Origin: Nitrococcus mobilis
GTDB lineage: Bacteria > Pseudomonadota > Gammaproteobacteria > Nitrococcales > Nitrococcaceae
Direction of reading: 5' to 3'
NCBI GenBank assembly: GCA_024102725.1
Contig: JAGFJL010000122.1
Coordinates: 21,726-85,725, forward strand
DNA: 64,000 nucleotides
Under the pieces are notes generated by a model. It searched no databases and was not told the origin of the DNA. It saw only the letters and a program-made list of their open reading frames with translations. A program made the translations under genes and the position numbers. Positions 1 through 10,870 of the stretch are shown piece by piece. Within the stretch, counting starts at the first letter, position 1. Each line of letters starts with the position of its first letter.

Positions 1-254
1 GTCACCACAGCGTCCATACACGCTACCCGCCGACCATCGTGGCCATACCAGATACAGGCACCGAGATCGCTCAGGCGTCGAGTGATGGCATTCGCGCGCA
101 AATCCGAACCAAAGACCTCGTAGCCAAGGTTTAGCAAAACCTCGGCGATCCCACCCATTCCGGAACCGCCGATACCGACAAAGTAAATACGCCGAACCCG
201 GCGCATCGCACCCGGCGCATTCGGATCCCAACAACGGTTCCAAGCCACACTCAT
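1..254 (-). CDS. murC: UDP-N-acetylmuramate--L-alanine ligase, N-terminal fragment cut by the window edge
   Basis: This is the first cytoplasmic Mur ligase; it adds L-alanine to UDP-MurNAc. Only about 84 N-terminal codons are inside the window. The minus-strand translation contains the MurC glycine-rich signature [18 protein letters not shown], followed by GYEVFGSD, the Rossmann-like UDP-binding start of the family. The ATG at 254-252 overlaps the murG stop (ATGA), the usual coupling in dcw clusters. The ATPase and ligase domains lie outside the window, so integrity cannot be judged. Identity is secure from motif and position after murG. Confidence 0.93.
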   Translation of the reverse strand, partial: MSVAWNRCWDPNAPGAMRRVRRIYFVGIGGSGMGGIAEVLLNLGYEVFGSDLRANAITRRLSDLGACIWYGHDGRRVACMDAVV

Positions 255-1333
255 GCCGCCATCTCCAGGCACAACGCGGCCACACACGCCGTGGCCTGCG
301 GGCGAGCTTGCTGACGAGCACGCTGTGCCATAACCCAGAGCCGATCGCGGTCGCCGAGTAGGCTTGCGAGTACACGACTTAGATGCTGTACGCTCAACGC
401 GTGCTGCGGAATGAGCACGGCGGCACCGGCCCGGCTCAGGTAGCGGGCATTGGCTGTCTGGTGGTCGTCCACGGCGTGCGGAAACGGCACCAACACCGAT
501 GCGACGCCGACCGCGGAGAGCTCGGCTACGGTCAACGCACCGGCTCGGCAAATCACCAAATCGGCCCACCCGTACGCCTCGGCCATGCTATCGATGAAGG
601 CACTCACTTGTGCCACGATCGCGTAGCGGCAATAGGCTTCCCGCGCCAGCGCCAGAGTGCGCTCACCGGCCTGATGCCGGACCACCGGACGCTGCGCCGA
701 GGCCAGCTCGGCCAATGCGGCCGGAACGATCTGATTGAGCACCGCGGCACCCTGGCTACCACCCAGGACCAGCAAGCGCGGCGGATCCCGACGTGCCGCG
801 TAGCGCCGCTGCGGGACCGGAACGCGCGTGATTTCGACTCGCACGGGGTTGCCGGTCCAAACGCAGGGTACGCCGCACCCGGCAAACTCCCCCGGGAAAC
901 CGGTCATCACGACCCGGGCAAGCCGGCGCACAAGCCGGTTGGTAAAGCCGGCGGTAGCGTTCTGCTCATGAATCAACAACGGTCGACGCAGCAGCCATGC
1001 CGCTAATGCCCCCGGCCCCGCCGCATACCCTCCCATGCCCAATACGGCCTGCGGCTGGTAGCGGCGCACCAGGCACAATGCCTGCCACAGGGCATGCAGC
1101 AACATCGCGGGCGCACCGAGCCAGCCGCGCCAGCCCTTGCCCCGCAATCCCCGCACTTCGAGCCACTCCATGGCGATCCCCGTCGCCGGCACCACCCGTG
1201 CCTCCAAACCCCGCTGAGTCCCGACCCAGATCACTGCTACCCGCCGCCGTCGCAGCTCCTCGGCCACCGCAAGGGCCGGGAACACGTGGCCTCCGGTTCC
1301 ACCGGCCAGAATCATCACCGGCGCGTCCTTCAT
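251..1333 (-). CDS. murG: MurG, lipid II-forming GlcNAc transferase
   Basis: MurG transfers GlcNAc from UDP-GlcNAc to lipid I at the inner face of the cytoplasmic membrane, giving lipid II. The 360-residue protein is the usual length. The N-terminal G-loop [14 protein letters not shown] is at residues 11-24, a second glycine loop GGSQGA opens the C-terminal GT-B domain, and the donor-binding segment [16 protein letters not shown] is present, followed by DDHQTANA. The gene overlaps ftsW upstream by 4 bases and murC downstream by 4 bases, so translation is probably coupled. Confidence 0.97.
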   Translation of the reverse strand: MKDAPVMILAGGTGGHVFPALAVAEELRRRRVAVIWVGTQRGLEARVVPATGIAMEWLEVRGLRGKGWRGWLGAPAMLLHALWQALCLVRRYQPQAVLGMGGYAAGPGALAAWLLRRPLLIHEQNATAGFTNRLVRRLARVVMTGFPGEFAGCGVPCVWTGNPVRVEITRVPVPQRRYAARRDPPRLLVLGGSQGAAVLNQIVPAALAELASAQRPVVRHQAGERTLALAREAYCRYAIVAQVSAFIDSMAEAYGWADLVICRAGALTVAELSAVGVASVLVPFPHAVDDHQTANARYLSRAGAAVLIPQHALSVQHLSRVLASLLGDRDRLWVMAQRARQQARPQATACVAALCLEMAA

Positions 1334-2535
1334 AGCGCACGCTCCCTGGTCACGGCGCGGGCACTCACCGCGGCAACCCGGTTCTCGTAGTCGACTCGGA
1401 CCAACAGCGTGAGCATGAGCACGCTGATCACCAAGCTGCTACCGCCATAGCTCATGAGCGGCAAAGTCATGCCCTTGGTAGGCAACAAACCCATGTTGAC
1501 GCCAATGTTGAGAAAGGCCTGCAGCCCCAGCCAAGTACCCACGGCATAAGCGAGATAGCCGCCAAAGCGCCGCTCCAGGGCCATGGCCCGCGCGGCGATT
1601 CGAAAGGCGCGCCAAACGACGAATCCATAGAGGCCGATGGTCACGATCACCCCGACCAAGCCGAGTTCCTCGGCCAGTACTGCAAAGAGGAAATCCGTGT
1701 GCGCTTCGGGCAAATAGAACAACTTCTCTACGCTGTTGCCGAGCCCCACACCCAGCCACTGCCCGCGACCGATCGCGATCAGCGACTGGGTAAGCTGGAA
1801 TCCGGACTGGAAGGGATCCGCCCAGGGATTGAGGAAACCCGTCAACCGCTGCCAACGATACGGTTCGGTGACGATCAAGGCGATGCCGGTGGCGGCAACC
1901 GGCATGAGCAGCAGGCCGAAACGCCACAATGATACGCCGGCGATGAATAGTAACGCCATACCTGTCGCCGTGAGCACAACCGCCGCGCCGAAATCCGGCT
2001 CGAGCAGCAGCAGCAACGAGACCAGCGCCAGAACCCCGAACGGGATCAATAGACCGCGCAAAGTGACGCGGACCGCCTCGCCGCGGCGCACCAGATAGCC
2101 GGCGAGATAGACAAAGACACAAAGCTTGGCAAGCTCTGAGACCTGCAGATTGAAAACACCCAACGCCAGCCAACGGACGCTGCCATTGACCGAGTGTCCT
2201 ACGCCGGGGAGCAGCACCAACGCCAGCAGCCCAACTCCCAATGCCAACAGCACAACGCCGAGTCGCTGCCATTGAATCATAGGAACCCGCAGCACAAGCC
2301 AAACCAACAAACCGGCGAGCAGCAGATAGCCGCCTTGCCGACGCAGATAAAACCACGGCTGGCCGAGCTCTCGATCGGCGACGGCCACCGAAGCGGAGGC
2401 CATCATGACGAGCCCTAATGCCGCAATCGCGAGCACCACACCGAACAGCGTCCAGTCCAAATTGGCCGTCAACGCAGGCTCTCGGCGGTGGGGGCGCTCA
2501 CTGCGCAAAGCGGTGTTGGCGGCGGTCTCAGCCAT
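1330..2535 (-). CDS. ftsW: FtsW, septal SEDS peptidoglycan glycosyltransferase
   Basis: FtsW is the SEDS-family polytopic membrane protein that polymerises lipid II at the septum with its partner FtsI, encoded 5 kb upstream in the same cluster. The 401-residue protein has a short charged cytoplasmic N-terminus and about ten hydrophobic segments. It ends with the SEDS signature PTKGMTLPLMSYGGSS and a short basic tail. RodA is the alternative SEDS paralogue, but placement between murD and murG identifies FtsW. The start overlaps the murD stop by 8 bases. Confidence 0.96.
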   Translation of the reverse strand: MAETAANTALRSERPHRREPALTANLDWTLFGVVLAIAALGLVMMASASVAVADRELGQPWFYLRRQGGYLLLAGLLVWLVLRVPMIQWQRLGVVLLALGVGLLALVLLPGVGHSVNGSVRWLALGVFNLQVSELAKLCVFVYLAGYLVRRGEAVRVTLRGLLIPFGVLALVSLLLLLEPDFGAAVVLTATGMALLFIAGVSLWRFGLLLMPVAATGIALIVTEPYRWQRLTGFLNPWADPFQSGFQLTQSLIAIGRGQWLGVGLGNSVEKLFYLPEAHTDFLFAVLAEELGLVGVIVTIGLYGFVVWRAFRIAARAMALERRFGGYLAYAVGTWLGLQAFLNIGVNMGLLPTKGMTLPLMSYGGSSLVISVLMLTLLVRVDYENRVAAVSARAVTRERAL

Positions 2536-3865
2536 TTATTGCTGCCTCCACGGCCGTACGGAACACCTCACCGCGCTCGGCGTAGCTCGAAAACATATCG
2601 AGGCTCGCGCAGGCTGGAGAGAGCAGGACGATGTCACCGGCTCGTGCCAACCGCGCAGCACCTGCTACGGCAGCGGATAGATCCGCAGCCCGCTCCACGG
2701 GACAGACTCCAGCGATGGCACTTGCCAGGCGCTGTGCATCCTCGCCGAACACCACTGCCGCGCGCGCTCGCGCGCGCAACGCCGGCCCCAGCGCCGTAAA
2801 ATCCTGGCCCTTGCCCTGGCCACCCAGGATCAAGATCAGCGGTCGCTCGAGTCCGGCCACAGCCGCCACGGTTGCCCCGACATTGGTGCCTTTGGAGTCG
2901 TTGATCCAGAGCACGCCGTCGCGCTCGATCACCGGCTCCATGCGATGCGGTAATCCTCTGAATGTCTGCAAACCCTGCAACAGAGCCGGCAGCGGCAATC
3001 CCGCCGCACTGCCAAGAGCAAGTGCCGCCAGCGCATTGGCCTGATTGTGCCGACCCACCGGATGGAATGCCGCGCACGGAGCGAGTCGATCCCGACCGCG
3101 ACAAAACCACGGCTCGCCATCCCAGCAGTCGATGCCAAAGGTACGCGCATCGGCCGGTGCAGCGAGCGTAAAGTAAAGCGTTTCACGCTCGGCGCTCGCC
3201 AGGGCGCGCACGACCGAATCATCGGCATTCAGAATCATGATCCCATCGCCGCGGAAAATAGCCGCCTTAGCCTTAAGATAGGCTGCAACATTGGGGTAGC
3301 GGTCCAAATGGTCGGGTGCAATGTTGAGTAGACCCGCCGCTTGGGCGTTGAGGCTGTAAACGCTCTCAAGCTGAAAGCTCGATAGCTCGAGCACGAATAG
3401 CTGCACTTGCGGAATCCGCAACAAATCCAATGCCGGTGGCCCCAAATTGCCGCCAACCGCCACGGTGAGGCCGGCCGCCCGCGCCATCTCACCCAACAAA
3501 GCGGTGACCGTGCTTTTGCCGTTGGTCCCAGTGATCGCAAGCACCGGAGCCGCTGCAGCGCGCGCGAACAGCTCGATGTCCCCGACCAAGGGGATGCCGT
3601 TGGCGCGTGCCGCGCACAGTGCCGGCTCCGCGAGCGACACTCCAGGGCTGACCACAATTTCCTCTGCCGCGAGCAACCAGTCCCGAGCTAGACCGCCGCT
3701 GGCCACCGGCACCTCAGGGTACGCCGCGCGCAGTGCCGCGAGCCGGGGTGGCTCCATGCGGCTGTCGGTCACTGCGACCCGCCACCCCTGCCTGAGCAGG
3801 TGGCGCACACAGGAAAAGCCGGTTTCCCCGAGCCCGACGATCACCTTGTCAACCCCGTTCACCAT
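2528..3865 (-). CDS. murD: UDP-N-acetylmuramoylalanine--D-glutamate ligase
   Basis: MurD is the cytoplasmic ligase that adds D-glutamate to UDP-MurNAc-L-Ala using ATP. I place the start at the ATG at 3865, giving 445 residues beginning MVNGVDKVIVGLGETG. That leaves 14 bases after mraY and matches the family length. The frame stays open far upstream through mraY, but that translation is not MurD-like and is a shadow. The ATP-binding loop AITGTNGKSTVTALLG and the Mur ligase segment WINDSKGTNVGAT are present. It sits between mraY and ftsW, as in other gammaproteobacteria. Confidence 0.96.
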   Translation of the reverse strand: MVNGVDKVIVGLGETGFSCVRHLLRQGWRVAVTDSRMEPPRLAALRAAYPEVPVASGGLARDWLLAAEEIVVSPGVSLAEPALCAARANGIPLVGDIELFARAAAAPVLAITGTNGKSTVTALLGEMARAAGLTVAVGGNLGPPALDLLRIPQVQLFVLELSSFQLESVYSLNAQAAGLLNIAPDHLDRYPNVAAYLKAKAAIFRGDGIMILNADDSVVRALASAERETLYFTLAAPADARTFGIDCWDGEPWFCRGRDRLAPCAAFHPVGRHNQANALAALALGSAAGLPLPALLQGLQTFRGLPHRMEPVIERDGVLWINDSKGTNVGATVAAVAGLERPLILILGGQGKGQDFTALGPALRARARAAVVFGEDAQRLASAIAGVCPVERAADLSAAVAGAARLARAGDIVLLSPACASLDMFSSYAERGEVFRTAVEAAING

Positions 3866-3879
3866 TCGCCTCTCGCCTC

Positions 3880-4962
3880 TTAGCGCAGCTTCAGCGTCGC
3901 CAACCCGATAAGGACCAGAATAATGGTGACGATCCAGAACCGAACGATGACCCGCGGCTCCGGACAGCCCTTGAGCTCGAAATGATGGTGCAGCGGCGCC
4001 ATTCGCAACACGCGCTGACCGGTCAGTTTGAAAGCGGCGACTTGCACCATGACCGACAGCGTCTCGATGACGAACACCCCCCCCATGACGAAGAGCACCA
4101 ATTCCTGGCGCACTACTACGGCCAGTACACCCAGCGCTGCACCCAATGCCAACGCCCCCACATCGCCCATGAACACCATGGCGGGATAGGTGTTGAACCA
4201 GAGAAAGCCCAGCCCCGCACCCACCAGCGCACCGCAAAACACCACCGCCTCGCCGACCCCCTTGATGTAGGGAATGCCGAGATACTGTGCGAACGTGATA
4301 TGGCCTGTGGCATAGACGAACACCGCCAGCGCGGCACCGACCAAGACCGTGGGCACAATGGCCAACCCGTCGAGTCCGTCGGTGAGGTTCACCGCGTTGG
4401 AAGAACCTACGATGACGAAGTAGGTCAGCGGGATGAACAGCCAATCCAGCGGGATCCGCACCGACTTGAAGAAGGGGACGATCAAAGAGGTCTCGACTGG
4501 AGCTTGGGCCGTGACATACAACACCAACGCCACAAGCAGCCCGAGCGCCGACTGCCAGCCATATTTGATTCGCGCCGGCAATCCTGTGCTGTTGCCGTGA
4601 ATGAGCTTGAGATAGTCGTCCACCCCGCCGACCGCACCGAAGGCCAGCGTGGCCAACAAAACGATCCAAACGAAACGATTACCGAGATCACTCCACAGCA
4701 GCGTCGATACGGCGATGCTCAGCAGGATCAGCGTACCACCCATGGTCGGCGTGCCGGCCTTCGAGAAGTGGGTCTGCGGACCATCTTGGCGAATCTGCTG
4801 GCCAACTTGATATTGAATCAGCCAACGAATGAGCCTCGGCCCCACCGCCAACGAAATGATCAGCGCAGTCAACGCTCCGACGATGGCGCGGAAAGTCAAA
4901 TACTGGACGACATTGAAAGCGCCGTAGTATTGCGCCAACCATTCCGCTAGGAGCAGTAGCAC
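3880..4962 (-). CDS. mraY: MraY, phospho-MurNAc-pentapeptide translocase (lipid I synthase)
   Basis: MraY is an integral membrane enzyme that transfers phospho-MurNAc-pentapeptide to undecaprenyl phosphate, producing lipid I. I choose a GTG start at 4962-4960, two bases after the murF stop. It gives 360 residues, the same length as E. coli MraY, with a family-like N-terminus ([19 protein letters not shown]). The only upstream ATG would put 49 non-homologous residues in front. The catalytic aspartates in GGVDDYLK are near 115-116, the family motif [10 protein letters not shown] is present, and [12 protein letters not shown] lies near the C-terminus. About ten membrane segments are visible. Confidence 0.95.
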   Translation of the reverse strand: MLLLLAEWLAQYYGAFNVVQYLTFRAIVGALTALIISLAVGPRLIRWLIQYQVGQQIRQDGPQTHFSKAGTPTMGGTLILLSIAVSTLLWSDLGNRFVWIVLLATLAFGAVGGVDDYLKLIHGNSTGLPARIKYGWQSALGLLVALVLYVTAQAPVETSLIVPFFKSVRIPLDWLFIPLTYFVIVGSSNAVNLTDGLDGLAIVPTVLVGAALAVFVYATGHITFAQYLGIPYIKGVGEAVVFCGALVGAGLGFLWFNTYPAMVFMGDVGALALGAALGVLAVVVRQELVLFVMGGVFVIETLSVMVQVAAFKLTGQRVLRMAPLHHHFELKGCPEPRVIVRFWIVTIILVLIGLATLKLR

Positions 4963-4964
4963 GT

Positions 4965-6326
4965 TTAGCCCCCCATCCTGGCCGCACCCGGCTTCCCGAC
5001 CGCCAACCGATCGGCAATGATATCCATGGCCGCCGAGCGTGAGCCCTTGACGAGCACCGCAATATCCGGTCCAAGACCACCGGATAGGGCCTTGATAAGT
5101 GCCTCGCAATCATCGAAACACTCGGCTCCGGCCCCGAATCCCGCGGCGCTTGCAGCAGCGAGTTCACCGATCACGAACAGCCGTTCGACCCCGCTCGCGC
5201 GAGCTAACTGGCCCGCACGCCGATGCAGGTGCCAAGCTGTCTCGCCCAATTCCGCCATATCGCCCAGCACCAGCCAGCGACGCTGCGAGTTTTCGGCCAA
5301 TACGCGAATCGCCGCCGCCAGTGAAGCGGGATTGGCGTTGTAAGTGTCGTCCAAAATACGGGCTCCGCCGATCCCCTCCCGCCAGCACAACCGCCCCGGC
5401 ACCGGGCGCATCGCTTCCAGACCGGCCCGGACTGCCGCCTCAGGTACTTCGAGCGCCAACGCGGTTGCGGCACTCGCCAGCGCATTGAGCTGATTATGGC
5501 GCCCGAGCAGAGGCAAGCGCACGGGCAATACCCGGCCGTCCCAATGCAGCTCCAACTGACCATCCGCCGTCGTAGCGGCGCGGACCGCAGCGCGCCGGCC
5601 GAACCCATAAGTCACGCAGCGCCGGGGGTTGGCCAGCCGCTGCCAGAGATTCGCAAAAGCATCATCGGCGTTGATTACGGCGATCCCGTCGTCGAGCAGT
5701 GCCTCGAACAGCTCCCCCTTACCTCGCGCCACCCCAGCCACCGAGCCGAAACCGTCCAGGTGGGCTGGCCCGGCATTGGTGATGACGCCGACGCTCGGGC
5801 GAACCCACTGCGTCAAGCGTCGGATCTGCCCAGGAGCGCTGGCGCCGAGCTCGAGCACGGCGTAACGGTGGCGACGCTGCAGACGACATAGGGTCAGCGG
5901 CACACCGAGCTCGTTGTTGTAGTTCCCCGAGGTAGCCAAGGTCGCACCGTGACGGGTGAGTATCGTCGCCAACATCTCCTTGACGGTGGTCTTGCCATTG
6001 CTTCCGGTCACAGCCACGATCCGGGTCGCGGAGCAGTGCTCTCGGACCCAACAGCCCAAGGCAGCCAGCGTCTCGCGACCATCGGCTACGATCCACTGCG
6101 GCAGCGGTTCCGACACGGCACGCTCGAGCAACGCCGCCGCGGCCCCCGCCGCGCGGGCGGCGCTCACGTAGTCGTGGCCGTCCACTCGGCTGCCCGGAAG
6201 GGCGACGAAGAGTTCACCCGGCCGTATGCGGCGTGAGTCGAGCGCCGCCCCCACGATCTCGGTATCCGGCCCGCGCAGATGCCCGCCCAGATCGGCGGCC
6301 AGTCGGCTGAGCGGCACCGCATCCAT
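4965..6326 (-). CDS. murF: UDP-MurNAc-tripeptide--D-alanyl-D-alanine ligase
   Basis: MurF adds D-Ala-D-Ala to UDP-MurNAc-tripeptide, completing the pentapeptide precursor used by MraY directly downstream. The 453-residue protein carries the Mur ligase P-loop [15 protein letters not shown], a [11 protein letters not shown] segment and the C-terminal [15 protein letters not shown] motif. The ATG forms a TGATG overlap with the murE stop, and only 2 bases separate its stop from the mraY start, so the three genes are almost certainly co-translated. Confidence 0.96.
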   Translation of the reverse strand: MDAVPLSRLAADLGGHLRGPDTEIVGAALDSRRIRPGELFVALPGSRVDGHDYVSAARAAGAAAALLERAVSEPLPQWIVADGRETLAALGCWVREHCSATRIVAVTGSNGKTTVKEMLATILTRHGATLATSGNYNNELGVPLTLCRLQRRHRYAVLELGASAPGQIRRLTQWVRPSVGVITNAGPAHLDGFGSVAGVARGKGELFEALLDDGIAVINADDAFANLWQRLANPRRCVTYGFGRRAAVRAATTADGQLELHWDGRVLPVRLPLLGRHNQLNALASAATALALEVPEAAVRAGLEAMRPVPGRLCWREGIGGARILDDTYNANPASLAAAIRVLAENSQRRWLVLGDMAELGETAWHLHRRAGQLARASGVERLFVIGELAAASAAGFGAGAECFDDCEALIKALSGGLGPDIAVLVKGSRSAAMDIIADRLAVGKPGAARMGG

Positions 6327-7837
6327 CAGCGCAACTCCTCCAGCGCTTGTTTAACGGTCTCGCGGTCGCTGTAAGGCAATTGCTGGGCTCCGATGAGCTG
6401 ATAATCCTCATGGCCCTTGCCGGCAACCAGGATGGCATCTTCAGGAGCCGCCGCTCGAATACTATGGATAACGGCTTCTCTGCGATCCTCAATGACCCTC
6501 ACGCGGCTGTTGTCCGCACCGGTCCCGGCCTGGATCTCGGCTATGATGCGCTGAGGATCTTCGGTACGCGGATTATCGTTGGTGATAATGATCCGATCCG
6601 CGCTCGCCCGGGCGAGCGCGCCCATAAGCGGCCGCTTGCCTCGATCGCGGTCCCCACCGCAGCCGAAAACGCACCAGATGCGCCCCGCAAAGTGCTCGCG
6701 CATCGCCGCCAACGCCGCCCGTAAACCCGCCGGCGTATGGGCGTAATCGATCACCACCGAGGGACGGCCCGCACCCCCGTAACGCTCCATCCGGCCACTG
6801 ACCGGCTGCAACAAAGACAACCGCTGCAGCGCCTCTCGGAGCGGGACTTCCAGCGCCAACAAGGCACCGAGCGTAGCGAGCACATTGGCCGCATTGAAGC
6901 GTCCCAACAAACCGATCCGAACGGTGGCTCGACAACCGAAGGCATCCAGCACCAGCCGCAAGCCATCGGGCTCGGTTGCGAGGCGCAGACAGCGCAGCTG
7001 CGCCGCCTCGGCCCCAGCCAGCGAGTAACCGATCACCCGCGCATGACACACGCTTGCCCATAGGCTGCGCCCGAAATCGTCATCGACATTGACAACGACG
7101 GTATGGAGCTCGGGCCGCTGGAACAGCAATGCCTTGGCCTGGGCATAAGCGGCCAGCGAGGGATGGTAGTCCAGGTGATCGCGGCTGAGGTTGGTGAGCA
7201 CCGCGACATCGAAACCGACTCCGGCGAGGCGCTGCTGATGCAGCGCGTGTGAGGATACCTCGATCACGACGGCCCGGGCGTGCTGAACTCGCAGCTGCTC
7301 CAATTCGCGTTGGAGCGTTATCGGATCCGGGGTGGTCAAGCTCGTAACTCTTCCCAAATGATCCGGCAAGCCACAGCCGAGCGTGCCGAGAATCCCGCAG
7401 CGGTGCCCTTTGCGGTCCAAAGCATGGGCGATGAACTGGCTCACCGAAGTTTTACCATCGGTACCCGTCACGCCTAGCACGGTCATGTTCGCGGCTGGAG
7501 CGCCGTAGAAACGCGCGGCGATAATCCCCACCTGCGCAGGCAAAGATTGCACTGCGATACACGGCACGGCCTGTTGCGCACAACGCGCACTCAATGCTTG
7601 GCCATCGAAACCCGGGGTAGGCTGCCAAAGAATCGCGGCGGCACCGTGGGCGAGCGCCTCAGCGGCAAACTCCCCGCCATGGTGTAACGTGCCTTGGACC
7701 GCCATGAAGAGATAACCAGGGCGCACTTCGCGGCTGTCTATGGCAACTCCATGGATCGGCCGCTCGTCGGCTTCGATCCCGAGTGGTTCGAGAAGCCCCC
7801 GTAGCCGCTGCGCTGCCCGAGCCAAAAGGACGGTCAT
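6326..7837 (-). CDS. murE: UDP-MurNAc-L-Ala-D-Glu--meso-diaminopimelate ligase
   Basis: MurE adds the third stem-peptide residue to UDP-MurNAc-L-Ala-D-Glu. The 503-residue protein has the ATP loop GVTGTDGKTSVSQF and, at residues 421-424, the DNPR motif that distinguishes meso-diaminopimelate-specific enzymes from lysine-specific ones. The cell wall is therefore predicted to be of the Gram-negative DAP type. The C-terminal AGKGHEDYQ motif is present. The gene overlaps the ftsI stop by 4 bases. Confidence 0.97.
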   Translation of the reverse strand: MTVLLARAAQRLRGLLEPLGIEADERPIHGVAIDSREVRPGYLFMAVQGTLHHGGEFAAEALAHGAAAILWQPTPGFDGQALSARCAQQAVPCIAVQSLPAQVGIIAARFYGAPAANMTVLGVTGTDGKTSVSQFIAHALDRKGHRCGILGTLGCGLPDHLGRVTSLTTPDPITLQRELEQLRVQHARAVVIEVSSHALHQQRLAGVGFDVAVLTNLSRDHLDYHPSLAAYAQAKALLFQRPELHTVVVNVDDDFGRSLWASVCHARVIGYSLAGAEAAQLRCLRLATEPDGLRLVLDAFGCRATVRIGLLGRFNAANVLATLGALLALEVPLREALQRLSLLQPVSGRMERYGGAGRPSVVIDYAHTPAGLRAALAAMREHFAGRIWCVFGCGGDRDRGKRPLMGALARASADRIIITNDNPRTEDPQRIIAEIQAGTGADNSRVRVIEDRREAVIHSIRAAAPEDAILVAGKGHEDYQLIGAQQLPYSDRETVKQALEELR

Positions 7838-9561
7838 GGTGCCATCTCTCCGGCAGCCAACAGCGCCGGTTGCTGCAAGCGGCCATCGGGCGGCACATTG
7901 CGCAACCGCAGCGCCCCCTCGACCACGTGCCTAAAGATCGGTGCGGCCACCAGCCCGCCATAGTACGACTTACCGGTCGGCTCGTTGATGATCACGGCGC
8001 AGACAAAACGAGGCGCGCTGGCCGGCGCGATACCGGCAAACAAGGCCACATAACGGCGCTCCGAGTAACCGCCGGAGGCGGACTTCTTCACGGTCCCGGT
8101 CTTGCCGGCGATGCGATAACCTGGAATGGCGGCCTTAGGCGCCGTGCCCTCGCTGGAGACTACTTGCTCCATCATGGAGCGCACGGCTCTAGCACTGCGC
8201 GCGCTCATCACACGCTGCCCTGCCGGCGCGCTGTTCACGCGCAGCAGCGAGACCGGCAACAGTCGCCCATCATTGGCGATGGCAGTATAGGCTTGCGCGA
8301 GCTGCAAAGCCGTGGCGGAGACCCCATAGCCAAAGGCCAGGGTCGCTCGGTCAATCGGGTAGCGCGGCGGTCGCCCCGAGAGATAGCCGTCCGTCTCTCC
8401 CGGAAACCCGCTGCCCGTGGGACGGCCGAAACCAACCCGGCCGAGCATCCGCCATACGGTGCCCGGCTTCAGGTCCAACGCAATTTTTGCCGCCCCAACG
8501 TTACTCGACTTCTCGATGACCGTCATAACGTCGATGACACCGTAGTTGCGCACGTCGTGCACGGTGTCACTCGCCACACGCAGCACACCGGGTGTCGTGT
8601 CCACAAGCGAATGGGGCGCAAACCGACCACTGTCCAGCGCGGCCGCGATCGTGAACGGCTTGAGGCTCGAGCCGGGCTCGAAGGCATCCGTGACGGCCCG
8701 GTTGCGGTAATGACTGGGAATCAGCTCGGCGCGGTCGTTGGGATTGAATGCCGGCTGATTGACCATCACCAAAACCTCGCCCGTACGGGCATCCAGCAAT
8801 ACCAGCGAACCAGACTGCGCGTCGTGCTTGCGGACCGCCGCCTTAAGGGCGCGATAAGCGATGTATTGAAGCCGGCGGTCCACACTGAGTACAAGATCGT
8901 GACCCGGCTTGGGCTCGCGCAGTCGCTCTACATCTTCTATCACCCGGCCCAGTCGATCCTTGATCACCCGTTTCGCGCCGGGCTTTCCTCGTAACCAATC
9001 GTTAAAAGCGAGCTCCATGCCCTCTTGGCCTACATCGTCGATATTGGTAAAGCCGACGAGTTGGCCAGCCACCTCACCGGCTGGATAGAAACGCCGGTAT
9101 TCGCGCTGTAGAGCGACGCCCGGCAACCGCAAAGCGACCACTTGCTGGCCCAGGTTCGGGGTAATGCGCCGACGCAGATAGACAAATTCACGCGCCCGGC
9201 GAGCGTGCAGATCGGCGCGCAGACGCTCGGCGTCAAGCTGCAACAGTTGAGCAAGCCGGGCCGTTTTAGCGTGGCTTGCCAACAGCAGATCGCCCGGATC
9301 GGCCCAAACCGAGTCCACCGGCGTGCTGATGGCCAGCGGCTCACCATTGCGATCCCGGATCACCCCGCGGTGGGCCGGGATCTCCACATCGCGCAGAAAC
9401 CGCGCAGCGCCTTGGTTGAGCAGGAAATCTCGGTCCAAAACCTGCAAGTCCACGGCACGCCAGATCAACCCCCCCGCAAACCCGACGAAGCAGCACAGCA
9501 GCGCCACCGGGCGCCACTTGGGCAACGGCCGCGGCTTGCTATCCGATGCATGCCTGATCAA
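7834..9561 (-). CDS. ftsI: FtsI (PBP3), septal peptidoglycan transpeptidase
   Basis: FtsI is the bitopic class B penicillin-binding protein that crosslinks septal peptidoglycan and works with FtsW. The 575-residue protein has a short cytoplasmic N-terminus, one membrane anchor at about residues 17-35, a pedestal domain and a transpeptidase domain. All three active-site motifs are visible: SSLK at 298-301 (nucleophile Ser298), SSN at 352-354 and KTG at 487-489. The length matches E. coli PBP3. About 50 bases separate it from ftsL. Confidence 0.97.
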   Translation of the reverse strand: MIRHASDSKPRPLPKWRPVALLCCFVGFAGGLIWRAVDLQVLDRDFLLNQGAARFLRDVEIPAHRGVIRDRNGEPLAISTPVDSVWADPGDLLLASHAKTARLAQLLQLDAERLRADLHARRAREFVYLRRRITPNLGQQVVALRLPGVALQREYRRFYPAGEVAGQLVGFTNIDDVGQEGMELAFNDWLRGKPGAKRVIKDRLGRVIEDVERLREPKPGHDLVLSVDRRLQYIAYRALKAAVRKHDAQSGSLVLLDARTGEVLVMVNQPAFNPNDRAELIPSHYRNRAVTDAFEPGSSLKPFTIAAALDSGRFAPHSLVDTTPGVLRVASDTVHDVRNYGVIDVMTVIEKSSNVGAAKIALDLKPGTVWRMLGRVGFGRPTGSGFPGETDGYLSGRPPRYPIDRATLAFGYGVSATALQLAQAYTAIANDGRLLPVSLLRVNSAPAGQRVMSARSARAVRSMMEQVVSSEGTAPKAAIPGYRIAGKTGTVKKSASGGYSERRYVALFAGIAPASAPRFVCAVIINEPTGKSYYGGLVAAPIFRHVVEGALRLRNVPPDGRLQQPALLAAGEMAP

Positions 9562-9611
9562 GTTTTGCTCCCCGCTTCGCAGACCGACCCTCTATCTGGA
9601 GAGTCAGCAAA

Positions 9612-9893
9612 TTATCGGCTGTCTATCGACAGGATCACCACATCGCCCGGCCTCGGCATCCGCATCTCAAGCCGCTCACGAGCAATACGCTCGACTCGCC
9701 CGTGGGTTGCCCATGCACCCTGCTCGAGTTGCAGCTTGCCCCACTCGGTTTTGAGCTGATCACGCTCCTGCTGTAGCTCTTGTAACTGTATGAACAACCG
9801 CCGACTCTTATGTTTGCTGTAGACAACCCCGATCGCAGAGCCGACCACCATCGCCAATAAAATGAAGACCGTTGCGGCGGATCGAGCCTTCAA
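9612..9893 (-). CDS. ftsL: FtsL, division protein
   Basis: FtsL is a small bitopic protein that forms the FtsQLB complex and helps activate FtsWI. The 93 residues comprise a short cytoplasmic tail, one membrane span at about residues 7-24 and a leucine- and glutamine-rich coiled coil at about 33-60, ending in [15 protein letters not shown]. FtsL diverges strongly in sequence, so the call rests on size, architecture and location between rsmH and ftsI. The start overlaps the rsmH stop by 4 bases. Confidence 0.92.
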   Translation of the reverse strand: MKARSAATVFILLAMVVGSAIGVVYSKHKSRRLFIQLQELQQERDQLKTEWGKLQLEQGAWATHGRVERIARERLEMRMPRPGDVVILSIDSR

Positions 9894-10870
9894 GGCAACC
9901 GCTCCGCTACTCGCAACACGGCGCTGCGTGCCCGCGGGTTGATCCTTATCTCCTCGGCACCTGGGCGTACGGGCTTCGCTGGCCGCCGTAGCCGCGGGCG
10001 CATGGATTGCGCCACGATTGGAATACCCGGGGGTAGATCGCCGATCCGGCTGTGGTCACGCATGAAGCGTTTCACCAGCCGATCCTCAAGCGAGTGGAAG
10101 CTGATTACCACCAACCGACCGCCTGGACAGAGTAAATCGCAGATCCCTGCGAGAAAGCACCGCAACTCCTCCAACTCGCCGTTAATTGCGATGCGAATGG
10201 CCTGAAAGCTGCGGGTCGCCGGATGCTTCCCGAGTTCCCGGCGCGGCACAGCCGCGGCGATCAATGCGGCGAGCGCACCGGTCGTCTGGGGTAATTGTCC
10301 GGCTTGCCGAGAGGCGTCGATGGCCTGCGCGATACGGCGGGCGTAGCGCTCTTCGCCGTATCGCCTGATCACCTCCTCGATCTGCGAGAGTGGTGCATCT
10401 GCAAGCCACGCGGCGGCTGACATGCCTTTGGAAGGGTCCATGCGCATATCAAGCGGACCGTCGCGCAAAAAGCTAAATCCCCGTTGCGCCTCGTCCAGCT
10501 GTGGAGATGAGGCCCCAAGATCAAGCAACACCCCATCAATGCGTCCTCGCACACCGCGCGCATCGGCAAGCGCACCGAGCTCGGCAAAGGAACCGTGATG
10601 GATCAGGCAACGCGCATCGGCTGCAAACTTCTGCTGAGCGCGGCGGATGGCGGCCGGATCCTTGTCGATCAGCCATAATCGGCCCTCCGGTGCCAACCGC
10701 CTTAGAATCGCCGCCGCGTGGCCCCCGCGGCCAAAGGTTCCATCCACGTAAACTCCGCTGGCCCGGATATGCAGCGCATCGATGGCCGCCTCCAGCAATA
10801 CCGGGCGATGCCGCTCTCGATGGCACGGCGCATCATAGTGAAAGCGCTTCGAGCTCCTCAGGCAGTTCAT
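9890..10870 (-). CDS. rsmH: 16S rRNA (cytosine1402-N4)-methyltransferase
   Basis: RsmH methylates N4 of C1402 in 16S rRNA. RsmI, encoded just upstream at 11978-12841, 2'-O-methylates the same nucleotide. The SAM-binding motif [11 protein letters not shown] lies near the N-terminus, and the family motifs [28 protein letters not shown] and [14 protein letters not shown] follow in order. The ATG at 10870 is the only good in-frame start and makes the gene overlap the mraZ 3' end by 38 bases, giving 326 residues, slightly longer than E. coli's 313. The first 15 or so residues may not be real. Confidence 0.95.
   Translation of the reverse strand: MNCLRSSKRFHYDAPCHRERHRPVLLEAAIDALHIRASGVYVDGTFGRGGHAAAILRRLAPEGRLWLIDKDPAAIRRAQQKFAADARCLIHHGSFAELGALADARGVRGRIDGVLLDLGASSPQLDEAQRGFSFLRDGPLDMRMDPSKGMSAAAWLADAPLSQIEEVIRRYGEERYARRIAQAIDASRQAGQLPQTTGALAALIAAAVPRRELGKHPATRSFQAIRIAINGELEELRCFLAGICDLLCPGGRLVVISFHSLEDRLVKRFMRDHSRIGDLPPGIPIVAQSMRPRLRRPAKPVRPGAEEIRINPRARSAVLRVAERLP

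Noticed and set aside
383..1006. A 207-codon plus-strand frame opposite murG
   Set aside because: It is antisense to a fully conserved murG and has no recognisable domain; such shadow frames occur opposite most long genes here.
3866..4669. Open frame extending murD by about 268 codons upstream
   Set aside because: The extra translation has no MurD character, overlaps mraY on the same strand in another frame, and an ATG at 3865 gives the normal MurD length.
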